This document shows positions 1 to 8,055 of a DNA stretch of 64,000 nt, piece after piece; the stretch's first letter is position 1; each line of letters begins with the position of its first letter. Origin of the DNA: Closterium sp. NIES-65 (Eukaryota > Streptophyta > Zygnematophyceae > Desmidiales > Closteriaceae); NCBI GenBank assembly GCA_948144175.1, contig CANXME010002120.1, forward strand, positions 124,001 to 188,000, written 5' to 3'. Below the pieces are notes generated by a model that saw only the letters and a program-made list of their open reading frames with translations, was not told where the DNA came from and did no database searches. The translations under genes were made by a program, and so were the position numbers.

Positions 1-924
1 GTTACAAGACGTTCCATGAGACCACGGCTTTCTCTCCCCCCGTCCTCCGAAAGCGTGCAGACCTGGCCATCCGAGACCAGGAGTCAGGGGAAACGTGGGT
101 GACGGATGTCACGGTCACGGATCCGGTATTGCAGAGGCGGGACAAGAGAGCCAGGAAGCCGCCTAGGTGGGCAGCGGAGGAAGCTTCCGAGGGAAAGCAC
201 AGGCTCTACGAGGGCCGCCCTAGCTACGCTGGGTTTTTTGGGCTGGCGGTAGAGACGTATGGGGCTCTGGCTAAGGACACGCAGCAGTTCATCCGTTTGC
301 TAGCCACCCATGCCGCCAAGACGAAATACAGGAAGGGACGCCTCACGACGACCGCCGCCCGACTCAATGCACACTTCAGGCAACGGTGGTCCGTGGTGCT
401 CCAGCGCAGCCAGGCGATCTCCATCCTCTCCAAGTCCAACCGAGCGGCGGACGCGGCCTTCCCACAGACAGCGGCGGACCCTTGGGCACCCAGGCTGGGG
501 GACCTTTGGCAGACCTTGGAAGACGAGTATGAGGAGCGGCACGCCCCTGCCAGGGCGGCCTGAGAGACTGAGGGGGCCAGGGGGTGAGCACGAGGATCTT
601 GCCACTGCTGACTGGGAGGGTTCGGAGGGACCAGAGACCTTGGAGGGTGTCTCAGGGAAGGGGTGAGGAAGTTGCGGTGTGGAAGGGGTTAAGGGGAGGC
701 ACATGGGCTTAGGAGGAGACACAGGACAGGGGGAATGGGGGTTTCTCAGGGATTTGTGTTGCGGAGGGTGGATCTGACAGCTAGGTGTTTCGGTGTGTTT
801 AGTCTGTACGTGCTGGTTTTGTTTGCTTGTTAGCTCTACCTTCTCGGTTGCTTCCAAGTTTAGACAAGCTAGTATTTACCGCTTGCCATGTTTGTACCGT
901 GGGACCCATATCAATACATGACTG

Positions 925-927
<3 letters not shown>
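1..927 (+). mobile_element. LINE copy A, 3' end of a REL-ENDO non-LTR retrotransposon
   Basis: This is the 3' end of an element that begins before the window. It holds the end of an ORF (to 563) and a 3' UTR of about 365 bases. The UTR ends in TATCAATACATGACTGCTT directly followed by (GA)n. Copy C (6721-7481) ends the same way and its protein ends in the same kind of tail (DEYEER.APARAA), so A and C form one subfamily. Copies B and D form a second. Family assignment follows from homology to the complete copy B. Confidence 0.85.
3..563 (+). CDS. LINE copy A polyprotein, C-terminal part (REL endonuclease end)
   Basis: The frame is open from the first bases of the window, so the true start lies upstream. 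The first residues read KRADLAIRDQESGETW and then DVTVTDP. These match the endonuclease core of copies B and D (TADF.. and DVTITDP), that is the PD-(D/E)xK-like restriction-like endonuclease of R2-group non-LTR retrotransposons. Downstream come FRQRWSVVLQRSQA, also shared with B and D (FRQRWSVALQRAQ), and the tail EYEERHAPARAA, then TGA. An ATG at 99 exists but lies inside the domain, so it is not taken as the start. In the element this domain nicks target DNA to prime reverse transcription. Confidence 0.8.
   Translation, partial: YKTFHETTAFSPPVLRKRADLAIRDQESGETWVTDVTVTDPVLQRRDKRARKPPRWAAEEASEGKHRLYEGRPSYAGFFGLAVETYGALAKDTQQFIRLLATHAAKTKYRKGRLTTTAARLNAHFRQRWSVVLQRSQAISILSKSNRAADAAFPQTAADPWAPRLGDLWQTLEDEYEERHAPARAA

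Positions 928-1020
<93 letters not shown>
928..1020 (+). repeat. (GA)n microsatellite between LINE copies A and B
   Basis: An uninterrupted GA tract of about 93 bases. It starts at the 3' end of copy A and stops at the first base of the copy B leader fragment. Confidence 0.97.
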
Positions 1021-1023
<3 letters not shown>

Positions 1024-1132
1024 TAGCCTCTACCCTCTGCCCCTAGCCTCTGCCCCCTGCCCCTAGCCTACTTAAGGCCTCTCAAAGGCCATTTCCTCAT
1101 TGTTAGTTTGGCGGCTGAAATTTTTGCGCTCG
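1021..1132 (+). mobile_element. Solo duplicate of the LINE copy B 5' leader
   Basis: These 112 bases are identical to 1161-1272, the first 112 bases of copy B. The fragment stops at GCGCTCG, exactly where the full copy continues into the paired hairpins. It is followed by a short GA-rich stretch (1133-1160) and then the full copy. Confidence 0.92.
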
Positions 1133-1275
1133 TTCGAGAGAGCGAGAGAGAGAGAGAGAGGAATAGCCTCTACCCTCTGCCCCTAGCCTCTGCCCCCTGC
1201 CCCTAGCCTACTTAAGGCCTCTCAAAGGCCATTTCCTCATTGTTAGTTTGGCGGCTGAAATTTTTGCGCTCGCGC

Positions 1276-1323
1276 CGGCCGCCTTCGGCGGCCGACGCTC
1301 GACGGCGCGGCCTTCGGCCGCGC
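1276..1323 (+). other. Twin GC-rich hairpins in the copy B 5' UTR
   Basis: Two adjacent inverted repeats, each 19 bases with a central TTC: CGGCCGCC/GGCGGCCG at 1276-1294 and GCGCGGC/GCCGCGC at 1305-1323, joined by ACGCTCGACG. Both pairs recur in copy D with one changed base in the joiner, although the leaders upstream have diverged. That argues the structure is kept. Function is unknown. Confidence 0.75.
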
Positions 1324-1423
1324 GTAAAGGGGACGGCAAGCATTCACGCAAGGAACCATTAATAGCAAAGAAGCATTACACCAATGGCACCACCTACCGC
1401 GGCCTAGCCGCGTGGTACACTAA

Positions 1424-4400
1424 ATGGAGCTACAGGAGCCCGCGCCTACATGCGGTGAGCTCCAAGGGCATGGAGGATGCCCGTCAGGGAGCGCCACAGC
1501 TCCCGGACCACAAGCGTGCTTGCGCCGATCGCCGCGGCTCCGGATCCTACGTGCAAGTATCGCCGCAGTGCACGGACAGCCTCACCAAGCTGTCCCGCGG
1601 CAGCAGCGCCTCCCTCCGCGGGCGCAGCCAGCACGGGCGCCAGCAGCTCCGCGAGCTGGTCAGCTGCGTCGAGGCACGGGTCACGCAGGTGGCTGCGAAA
1701 GGACTCGGGCGGGACAGCAGGGAGAGACGAGTGCGCAAGCACTTGAATCAGAAGCAGAGCATGCAGGCTCTCCGCGAGACGGTGAAGCTGTCCAAGCGTT
1801 GTCTCAGGAACGCGCGTCTGCGGAGGCAGCAGAGCCGCCGCCAGAAACTGGAGAGACTCATCAGCAGCGTACGGAGCCGCATCCGCGCCACTACCCGCCG
1901 CCACGAACTCAACCCCCGCGACAGGCGGAACAGGTGGCAGATGCAGGCGGGAGCTGGTCGCCGGCGCCGCAACAGAAGGAGAAGGAACGGACGGGGCAGG
2001 GACATGAGGAAGAGGAGCAACAGCCGGCGGAGGGGCTACATGATGCACAGGCGAACGAGGAGCAACGGGCTCCGGAGCAGCCTGCCGCGAATTGCTCCGG
2101 CCCGGCGCTGCCCTCCCCTGACGTACGGCACGCGACACCTCCCGAGACACCTCGCGCTGGAGGTCCGCCAGCGTCACTGGCGGCCGATATGACCCGCCTC
2201 CACCGCGCCCCGGAGGGCCCCGCCATCCCCGACTGCCACCCGAGTGCGTTGGCCACTGGGCCTGCTGCTGGTAGCGCCGGGGGGAGTTCCGCCGGCGCCG
2301 GGACGTCTCGCGCTCCTGCGGTGGCGCGGGAGAATGGGGCCGGGACAAGCGGCGGTCAGGCGACGGGGGACGAGACGGCGGAACAACCGGAGCCGCAGGC
2401 GGTGGAACGGGAGGAGACTGATCCGCGCTCGGAAGAGCGACCACCGAGGGCGGGCCGCCAGTGGTGGCGGACACCGCAGGCGACGAAGAAGCAGACGCCA
2501 GCACCGGCATGCCGGGGACAGCACCGGCAGGTGCAGGTGGAACGCCAGGCCCTGGGACAGGATGAGCGGCGACTCCCCCGGCAGGAGCAGATGCCGCCAG
2601 CGGCACGGCAGGAACAGGGAGAACAGGCGGAGAGGGGGCGACAGGCGGAGCGGGAGGAGCAACCATCGGCGCAGACGGCACAACCCCGTTCACGACAAGA
2701 GGACGTGCGGATACGAGGGGAGGAGTCTTTTCAGCGGCTACTAGGCCGGGCGGCAGAACAGACAGTGGCGGGGAGCCCGTCGCCTCGGTCCTCGCTCCTG
2801 AGGCAGACGACGGCCTTTCGAGTACAACCGACGCGGCGCCAACGCGCATTGGCGAATAATCAGACACACCAGCAATCACCATCGCGAGGACAGGAAGCGC
2901 GAGGCGATGGGCGGGCAGCAGGTAGCGGTCGAGGAGGTGGGCCAGAGAATGGCTATCAGAGGGAGGCCAGAAGGGCTTTAACTAGGCTACTTAATGACGA
3001 CGAAGAAAATGACCCCTCTTATAGAGAAGAGCCAACCCCATCCAGTGCGGAGGAAGGGTCGGAAGCAGAGGAAGGGGTAGAGGAGAATGGAAGAAGGACA
3101 GGAGCAAGAACAAGGCGGTCCCGAGGAGAGGGAACGAACACCGCGGCTGGACCATCCGATGGCAATCGTACGGGCGAAATTCCAACCGCACCATCACAAG
3201 CAAGGCCGGGCCGCACCGGGAGAAATCGGGCCGCGACGGCAGCGGCATCGGGGCGAGACAATCCCAATCCCCCGCGCTATTTTACGGCAGAGGAGTTGGC
3301 GACGCGAGCAGATCTGTTCGCCGGCGTCGAGAACTGGGATATCCCAGCCCTCTGCGATAGTCGACAACCATCCCTGGCAAGGCGGTTACCGCCCAATTTG
3401 TGCCAGCTGTTCTCGCTGGCGCTGCTAACCCCGTTACTCAACCTGTCACGAAACCCGGAAGGAGAGGCAGGTTGGCGCCTACTCCTATTTCTGCCACGTC
3501 TGACGCTTCGCCAGACCTCGCCACGGAAACCAAACTGGCCCCAGATCAAGGCCCGGCTCCGAGCCTTCCAACGTGGCGAGTGGGGTCAACTGTACCAGGA
3601 TGCGATCGAAGCAGTCAACACTCCCACGCCTCCACGTCACAAGCCCGATGCAACCGGGGTCATCAGCAGGGCCGAGGGCCTGGCGAAACGGGGTAGCCTA
3701 CGACGCGCTGTGCTGGCGTTGGAGTCAACGCCAGTCTGCACCCCAACTCCGGAAATTCTGGAAGAGCTTCGACAGAAACACCCGCCAGCCGAATCAGGGG
3801 AGACGACGTGGCCACCCTCGCCTGAGTCAAAATTGTTCATCACCCAGGCTGACTTCGCCAAACTGTTGGGAAAGTGTGAAAATGGGGTCGGTGCTGGGCC
3901 TTCGGGAACGACATTCGAACACATGCGCGACGCGGCAATCACGAATAGACGAGTTAGCACCCATCTGCACGCCTTGGTTAACACCATTTTGGGAGGCAAC
4001 CTTCCAGCACCGGTGTCGGACCTACTGACAGCTTCACGGCTCATTGCCCTGGCCAAACCTGGTGGGGGGGCTCGACCAATCGCCATTGGCGAATGCATCA
4101 CGCGGCTGACTGCCAAAGCAGCCCTCGCAGCCATGGGAGAGGCCGCGCGGGCCTTTTTCCTACCTCTACAGTATGGCGTAGCCGTGCCTGGAGGAGCCGA
4201 GGCAGTCATCCACGTGGCACGGGCGTACCTGGACAAGCTTCCCAACAGCCTCGTGCTGCAAACCGACATCTCAAATGCATTCAACAGCATTTCACGGCAA
4301 GCCATCGCGACAGCGTTACAAGGACCAGAATTGTCGCCACTACTGCCGCTGGTGAAACTGACATACGGTAACCCGTCGAAACTATTCGTCGACGCGAATT

Positions 4401-6205
4401 TTGGTTCGGACCCACTGATCAGCGAACGGGGCGTGCGCCAAGGGGGCCCACTTGGCCCACTACTGTTTGCGGCAGGTATGCACACTACACTCCGCGACAC
4501 TGCTGCAGCACACCCCCAGGTGCTGTGTCTGGCATACGCCGACGACGTCACATTCCTGGGGGAGGCGACGGCTACCGTAGCAGCTTTCAACCACTTCACC
4601 GAGCAGCTGGCACACCTGGGATTACAGCATAATGCGCAGAAATGCGCAGCTTGGAGCACACAAGCAGCAGTAAAGGATCTGCTGCCGCACGACGTACCAT
4701 TCTCCCAGGATGGTGTTCGCTTGCTCGGAAGTTTTGTGGGGCCGGACAGTGGGGCGTCACAGTTCCTGTCGGGTCAGCTGCAGGAGATGGCCAAACCCCT
4801 GCCACTGCTCGAGAAAGCCGACCCGCAGGTAGCCTCGTTATTACTCACCCGCTGCATTTCGAGGCGTGTGGCATACCTTACCAGAACAACACCGCTCTCC
4901 CTTTTGCCGCGAGAGACCTGGAGCCAGTGGGGGACAGACCTGCTAGCGGCCCTACTCACAGCATGCCACCTTCGCGTCCCCACCTGCCGTACCGAGCAAG
5001 CACGTGTCTGGGCGCAGGCGTCTCTGCCGCCGTCTTTAGGAGGGATAGGCATTACTGACCCGCTGGTCGAGGGGGTTTTTGGGTTCGCAGCGAGTTTCAC
5101 GCAGGCGGCGCTTTTCATCGCATCACTAGACGGCGCTCCAGAGGGCGCGCTGGCGCAGGCGCGGGACCACATGCAGTTGCCCGCTGACACCACCACACCC
5201 CTTCACACGTGGCTGTTGGAGTGTGAAGCAGCGTTACCTGACGATGCGCGAGAAGTCCTGGAGAAAGAACGGCTGAAGCGAACTGATGTGAGGCTCCAGC
5301 ACGCATTGGCGCTAAGGGTGCATGGGAGTAGATATGCGGCGCAGGTGCAGGCGACGAGGGAGATGGCGGTGAACCCCTTGTGCGGACATACGCAGCGGAT
5401 GTACTCAATGACGGGGTACGGGACTGGGGATTGGCTGACCGCTATCCCGATTGCGGCCAACAGGAGGATAGGGCCCACTCACTTTTCCAATGCCGTACGT
5501 TTCCGGCTGGCCCTCCCCTTCTCCACGCCGAAGAATTGCGACTGTGCGGACCACACGGAGATCACGGACCCCCGCCTCCCTAATCACCTTCTCCGCTGTG
5601 GCACAGGCAAGCATCGCATCAACACCCACAACGAGCTGCGCGATGCCTGTGTCAGCATGGCCCAGGACGCGGGTTTCATCGTTCACAGAGAGTCCTCAGC
5701 GCACTGCCCCGTTGAGGAACAGACGGCAGATTTTACAATGACGGACAGGAGCAGTGGGGCCGTCTATGTATGTGATGTCACCATCACCGACCCCATTAGC
5801 ACAAGGGACCCGGAGGCACAGAAGGGCAGGGGCTGGGCGGCCTGGGAGCAAGCGGACAAGAAAATCCAGCACTACGCCTCCCTACCAGAGACGGTGACCT
5901 TCTTCCCCCTGGCTGTGGACACCTATGGCTGCCCGTGTGCGGAGGTACCAGCCTTTTTGAAGCTCTTAGCGGACACTGCAGCTCGGCGGCACTTCAACGC
6001 CGACTCTAAATCGTTCTATGCTGCAAAGTTCCTGCACCAGTTCAGGCAGCGCTGGTCTGTGGCCCTGCAAAGGGCCCAATCTGTAGGCCTCCTGCTCAAG
6101 CTTGGGGAGGCGGCGGCGGTTGAGAACCCGCCGGTGGGAGGAATTGGGGATGAGTTGCATCTAGGGGACTGCTTTGCAGTGATTGAGCCCCTCGCAGAGT
6201 TGTAG
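1424..6205 (+). CDS. LINE copy B polyprotein: reverse transcriptase plus restriction-like endonuclease (1593 aa)
   Basis: This single ORF encodes the retrotransposition enzyme. Residues 1 to about 700 are low-complexity and rich in A, E, Q, P and R, with no recognised domain. RT follows: KPGGGARPIAIGE, the A-motif Asp near residue 948 (LQTDISNAFN), the B-motif GVRQGGPLGP, and the catalytic YADD at 1038-1041. A CCHC knuckle (CDC, then LPNHLLRC) spans 1372-1392. The endonuclease core has Asp 1436 (TADF), Asp 1451 in DVTITDP, and Lys 1479-1480 in KKIQHY. Such proteins nick a target and copy their RNA at the nick. The ATG at 1424 is supported because copy D aligns from the equivalent ATG at 8056 (MELQEP/MEHEEV, later LRRSPRL/LRRSRRL). 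The ORF ends in TAG with no internal stop. Confidence 0.9.
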   Translation: MELQEPAPTCGELQGHGGCPSGSATAPGPQACLRRSPRLRILRASIAAVHGQPHQAVPRQQRLPPRAQPARAPAAPRAGQLRRGTGHAGGCERTRAGQQGETSAQALESEAEHAGSPRDGEAVQALSQERASAEAAEPPPETGETHQQRTEPHPRHYPPPRTQPPRQAEQVADAGGSWSPAPQQKEKERTGQGHEEEEQQPAEGLHDAQANEEQRAPEQPAANCSGPALPSPDVRHATPPETPRAGGPPASLAADMTRLHRAPEGPAIPDCHPSALATGPAAGSAGGSSAGAGTSRAPAVARENGAGTSGGQATGDETAEQPEPQAVEREETDPRSEERPPRAGRQWWRTPQATKKQTPAPACRGQHRQVQVERQALGQDERRLPRQEQMPPAARQEQGEQAERGRQAEREEQPSAQTAQPRSRQEDVRIRGEESFQRLLGRAAEQTVAGSPSPRSSLLRQTTAFRVQPTRRQRALANNQTHQQSPSRGQEARGDGRAAGSGRGGGPENGYQREARRALTRLLNDDEENDPSYREEPTPSSAEEGSEAEEGVEENGRRTGARTRRSRGEGTNTAAGPSDGNRTGEIPTAPSQARPGRTGRNRAATAAASGRDNPNPPRYFTAEELATRADLFAGVENWDIPALCDSRQPSLARRLPPNLCQLFSLALLTPLLNLSRNPEGEAGWRLLLFLPRLTLRQTSPRKPNWPQIKARLRAFQRGEWGQLYQDAIEAVNTPTPPRHKPDATGVISRAEGLAKRGSLRRAVLALESTPVCTPTPEILEELRQKHPPAESGETTWPPSPESKLFITQADFAKLLGKCENGVGAGPSGTTFEHMRDAAITNRRVSTHLHALVNTILGGNLPAPVSDLLTASRLIALAKPGGGARPIAIGECITRLTAKAALAAMGEAARAFFLPLQYGVAVPGGAEAVIHVARAYLDKLPNSLVLQTDISNAFNSISRQAIATALQGPELSPLLPLVKLTYGNPSKLFVDANFGSDPLISERGVRQGGPLGPLLFAAGMHTTLRDTAAAHPQVLCLAYADDVTFLGEATATVAAFNHFTEQLAHLGLQHNAQKCAAWSTQAAVKDLLPHDVPFSQDGVRLLGSFVGPDSGASQFLSGQLQEMAKPLPLLEKADPQVASLLLTRCISRRVAYLTRTTPLSLLPRETWSQWGTDLLAALLTACHLRVPTCRTEQARVWAQASLPPSLGGIGITDPLVEGVFGFAASFTQAALFIASLDGAPEGALAQARDHMQLPADTTTPLHTWLLECEAALPDDAREVLEKERLKRTDVRLQHALALRVHGSRYAAQVQATREMAVNPLCGHTQRMYSMTGYGTGDWLTAIPIAANRRIGPTHFSNAVRFRLALPFSTPKNCDCADHTEITDPRLPNHLLRCGTGKHRINTHNELRDACVSMAQDAGFIVHRESSAHCPVEEQTADFTMTDRSSGAVYVCDVTITDPISTRDPEAQKGRGWAAWEQADKKIQHYASLPETVTFFPLAVDTYGCPCAEVPAFLKLLADTAARRHFNADSKSFYAAKFLHQFRQRWSVALQRAQSVGLLLKLGEAAAVENPPVGGIGDELHLGDCFAVIEPLAEL

Positions 6206-6297
6206 ATCGGCGATGTTTGCAACCAGCATGCCTGTTATCTAGGCCACTATAACTTGCCTGCCTGTACTTAACTGCTATATCAATAAAAGGACCATTG

Positions 6298-6565
6298 GAG
6301 AGAGAGAGAGGGAGAGAGAGAGAGAGAGAGGGAGAGAGAGAGAGAGAAAGAGAGATAGACCGTGAAAGAGAGAGGTATCGACCGTGAGAGAGAGAGAGAG
6401 AGAGAGATCGACTGTGAGAGAGAGAGAGAGATCGACCGTGAGAGAGAGAGAGAGAAATAGAGAGATAACACCGGTGAGAGAGAGAGAGATCAAGCGAGAG
6501 AGAGAGAGAGAGATTTCGACCTTGAGAGAGAGAGAGAGATCGACCGTGAGAGAGAGATCTCAACC

Positions 6566-6639
<74 letters not shown>

Positions 6640-6687
6640 TCAATTGTGAGAGAGAGAGATATCGACCGAGAGAGAGAGAGAGATTTC

Positions 6688-6719
<32 letters not shown>

Positions 6720-6720
6720 A
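6298..6720 (+). repeat. Compound GA satellite with CGACCGTGAG spacers
   Basis: Runs of GA are interrupted by short words such as TCGACCGTGAGAG, TTTCGACC and AACACCGGTGAG. The same words recur after copy D (13017-13480). The pattern is a compound satellite, not a pure dinucleotide tract. Confidence 0.9.
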
Positions 6721-7477
6721 GGGCTAGTGACTTAGCCTCTCAAGCCTTACAGCGGAAGCATCGGCTATACGAAGGGCGCCCCACCTATGCCGGATTCTTT
6801 GGACTGGCTGTCGAGACCTACGGGGCCATGGTGGCAGACACAGTCCAGTTCCTTCGCATGCTGGCTACCCACGCGGCAAAGACGAAGTTCAGACAGGGGC
6901 GCCTCACAACAACGGCAGCTCGGCTCACTGCACACTACCGCCAGAGGTGGTCAGTGATGCTGCAGTGCAGCCAAGCCATCTCACTCCTCTCTAAGTCCAA
7001 CCGAGCAGCCGAAGCGGCATTCCCGCAGGCTGCAGGAGACCCCTGGGCCCCACGGCTAGGGGACCTCTGGCAGATGGCGGAGGATGAGTATGAGGAGCGG
7101 GAGGCTCCTGCCAGGGCGGCTTAGAGGGGCAGGAGGGAAAAGTCGGCGACTGCAGGAAAGTGAGAGGAAGCTCCGGGGGGGCAGGGGGACTTGGGTGGGG
7201 TCGGGGGAGCCACAAGACAGGAGAGGGAGGTACTCGGGGGTTTTGGCTCTGCCGCTAGCTGGCCCGCTAAGATGTTAGGGGACAGGGCCGTACACAAACG
7301 GCATGCCCGCTTGGCTTGCACTGCTTGGCTTGCCTTGCTTGCCCATATGCTTGCCTGTTCGCTTGCATGCTCTGTTTGCTAGCTCTTAGGTTTCCTGGCT
7401 GCCTACAGGCCCAGACAAACTAGCTACAGCCATCTCCTGCCATGTCTGTACCTCGTGACCACTATCAATACATGACT

Positions 7478-7481
<4 letters not shown>
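6721..7481 (+). mobile_element. LINE copy C, short copy keeping both ends
   Basis: The copy begins with CTAGTGACTTAGCCTCTCAA, the opening of the leader seen in copy D, and jumps within about 30 bases to the last ~130 codons of the ORF. A complete 3' UTR follows, ending in TATCAATACATGACTACTT and then GA. Nearly all of the element between the two ends is missing. Confidence 0.8.
6722..7124 (+). CDS. LINE copy C, C-terminal remnant of the polyprotein
   Basis: The frame is open through the leader junction (ASDLASQALQ) into KHRLYEGRPTYAGFFGLAVE, which aligns with copy A (KHRLYEGRPSYAGFFGLAVE). It continues to WSVMLQCSQAISLLSKSNRA and the tail EYEEREAPARAA, ending in TAG. Copy A ends in TGA at the same aligned position, so TAG acts as a stop in this family. 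The RT, zinc knuckle and catalytic endonuclease residues are absent, so no enzyme is expected from it. Confidence 0.65.
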
Positions 7482-7515
<34 letters not shown>

Positions 7516-7524
7516 GACTGTGAA

Positions 7525-7576
<52 letters not shown>
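7482..7576 (+). repeat. (GA)n tract between LINE copies C and D
   Basis: GA tract with one ATCGACTGTGAAAGA interruption. It joins the 3' end of copy C to the leader fragment of copy D. Confidence 0.95.
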
Positions 7577-7579
<3 letters not shown>

Positions 7580-7711
7580 CATCTAGTGACTTAGCCTCTC
7601 AAGCCTCCCCTAGCCTCCCTAGCCTCCCTATTCCTAGTATAAAGGCCTCACCAGGCCTTGTGGCCTCTTCATTATTCAGTTTTTGGTTGGGTTTCTCTCC
7701 GAACCGAGCGG
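7577..7711 (+). mobile_element. Solo duplicate of the LINE copy D 5' leader
   Basis: These 135 bases match 7776-7910 with two differences seen by eye. They end at ACCGAGCGG, just before the hairpin pair of the full copy. A 64-base GA tract (7712-7775) separates them from the full copy. Confidence 0.92.
7638..7643 (+). promoter_or_regulatory. TATA-like box in the solo leader
   Basis: TATAAA sits about 60 bases into the leader and recurs at 7837-7842 in the full copy. It suggests the leader carries a Pol II promoter, which would explain why a leader alone upstream could matter. Confidence 0.4.
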
Positions 7712-7716
7712 GAGAG

Positions 7717-7775
<59 letters not shown>
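7712..7775 (+). repeat. (GA)n tract between leader duplicate and copy D
   Basis: Nearly pure GA tract with one GG interruption near its start. Confidence 0.95.
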
Positions 7776-7778
<3 letters not shown>

Positions 7779-7836
7779 CATCTAGTGACTTAGCCTCTCA
7801 AGCCTCCCCTAGCCTCCCTAGCCTCCCTATTCCTAG

Positions 7837-7842
7837 TATAAA
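7837..7842 (+). promoter_or_regulatory. TATA-like box in the copy D leader
   Basis: TATAAA about 60 bases from the element start, in the context CCTAGTATAAAGGCC. Confidence 0.4.
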
Positions 7843-7917
7843 GGCCTCAGCAGGCCTTGTGGCCTCTTCATTATTCAGTTTTTGGTTGGGTTTCTCTCCT
7901 AACCGAGCGGCTCGCGC

Positions 7918-7965
7918 CGGCCGCCTTCGGCGGCCGACGCTCGACAGCGCGGCCTTCGGCCGCGC
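7918..7965 (+). other. Twin GC-rich hairpins in the copy D 5' UTR
   Basis: The same two 19-base inverted repeats as in copy B (7918-7936 and 7947-7965). Only one base differs, in the joiner (G to A). Confidence 0.75.
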
Positions 7966-8055
7966 GCTTGGGACAACAAGGCAGCAACAAGCAGCTATAC
8001 GCACCAGTGCATACATCCATGGCAAGCCACACAAGTTCCTAGGCAAGACAAAGCA

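Larger units (their letters stand above)
1161..6297 (+). mobile_element. LINE copy B, full-length REL-ENDO non-LTR retrotransposon in (GA)n
   Basis: Order of parts: 5' leader (1161-1272), two strong hairpins (1276-1323), a single long ORF (1424-6205), and a short 3' UTR with AATAAA at about 6281-6286. The 3' end reads TATCAATAAAAGGACCATTG and runs straight into GA repeats. A single ORF with RT followed by a CCHC knuckle and a restriction-like endonuclease is the layout of the R2/NeSL/CRE-type group. No apurinic endonuclease domain was seen upstream of RT. The exact clade needs a phylogeny. The copy looks whole and possibly competent. Confidence 0.88.

Noticed and set aside
1446-2882. Minus-strand 478-codon Pro/Val-rich ORF
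   Set aside because: Shadow of the GC-rich N-terminal part of LINE copy B; copy D has the same kind of shadow (8837-9640).
6096-6563. ORFs rich in SLSLSL or RERERE at GA tracts
   Set aside because: Direct translation of (GA)n; also at 827-1066, 12824-13404 and 7599-7781.
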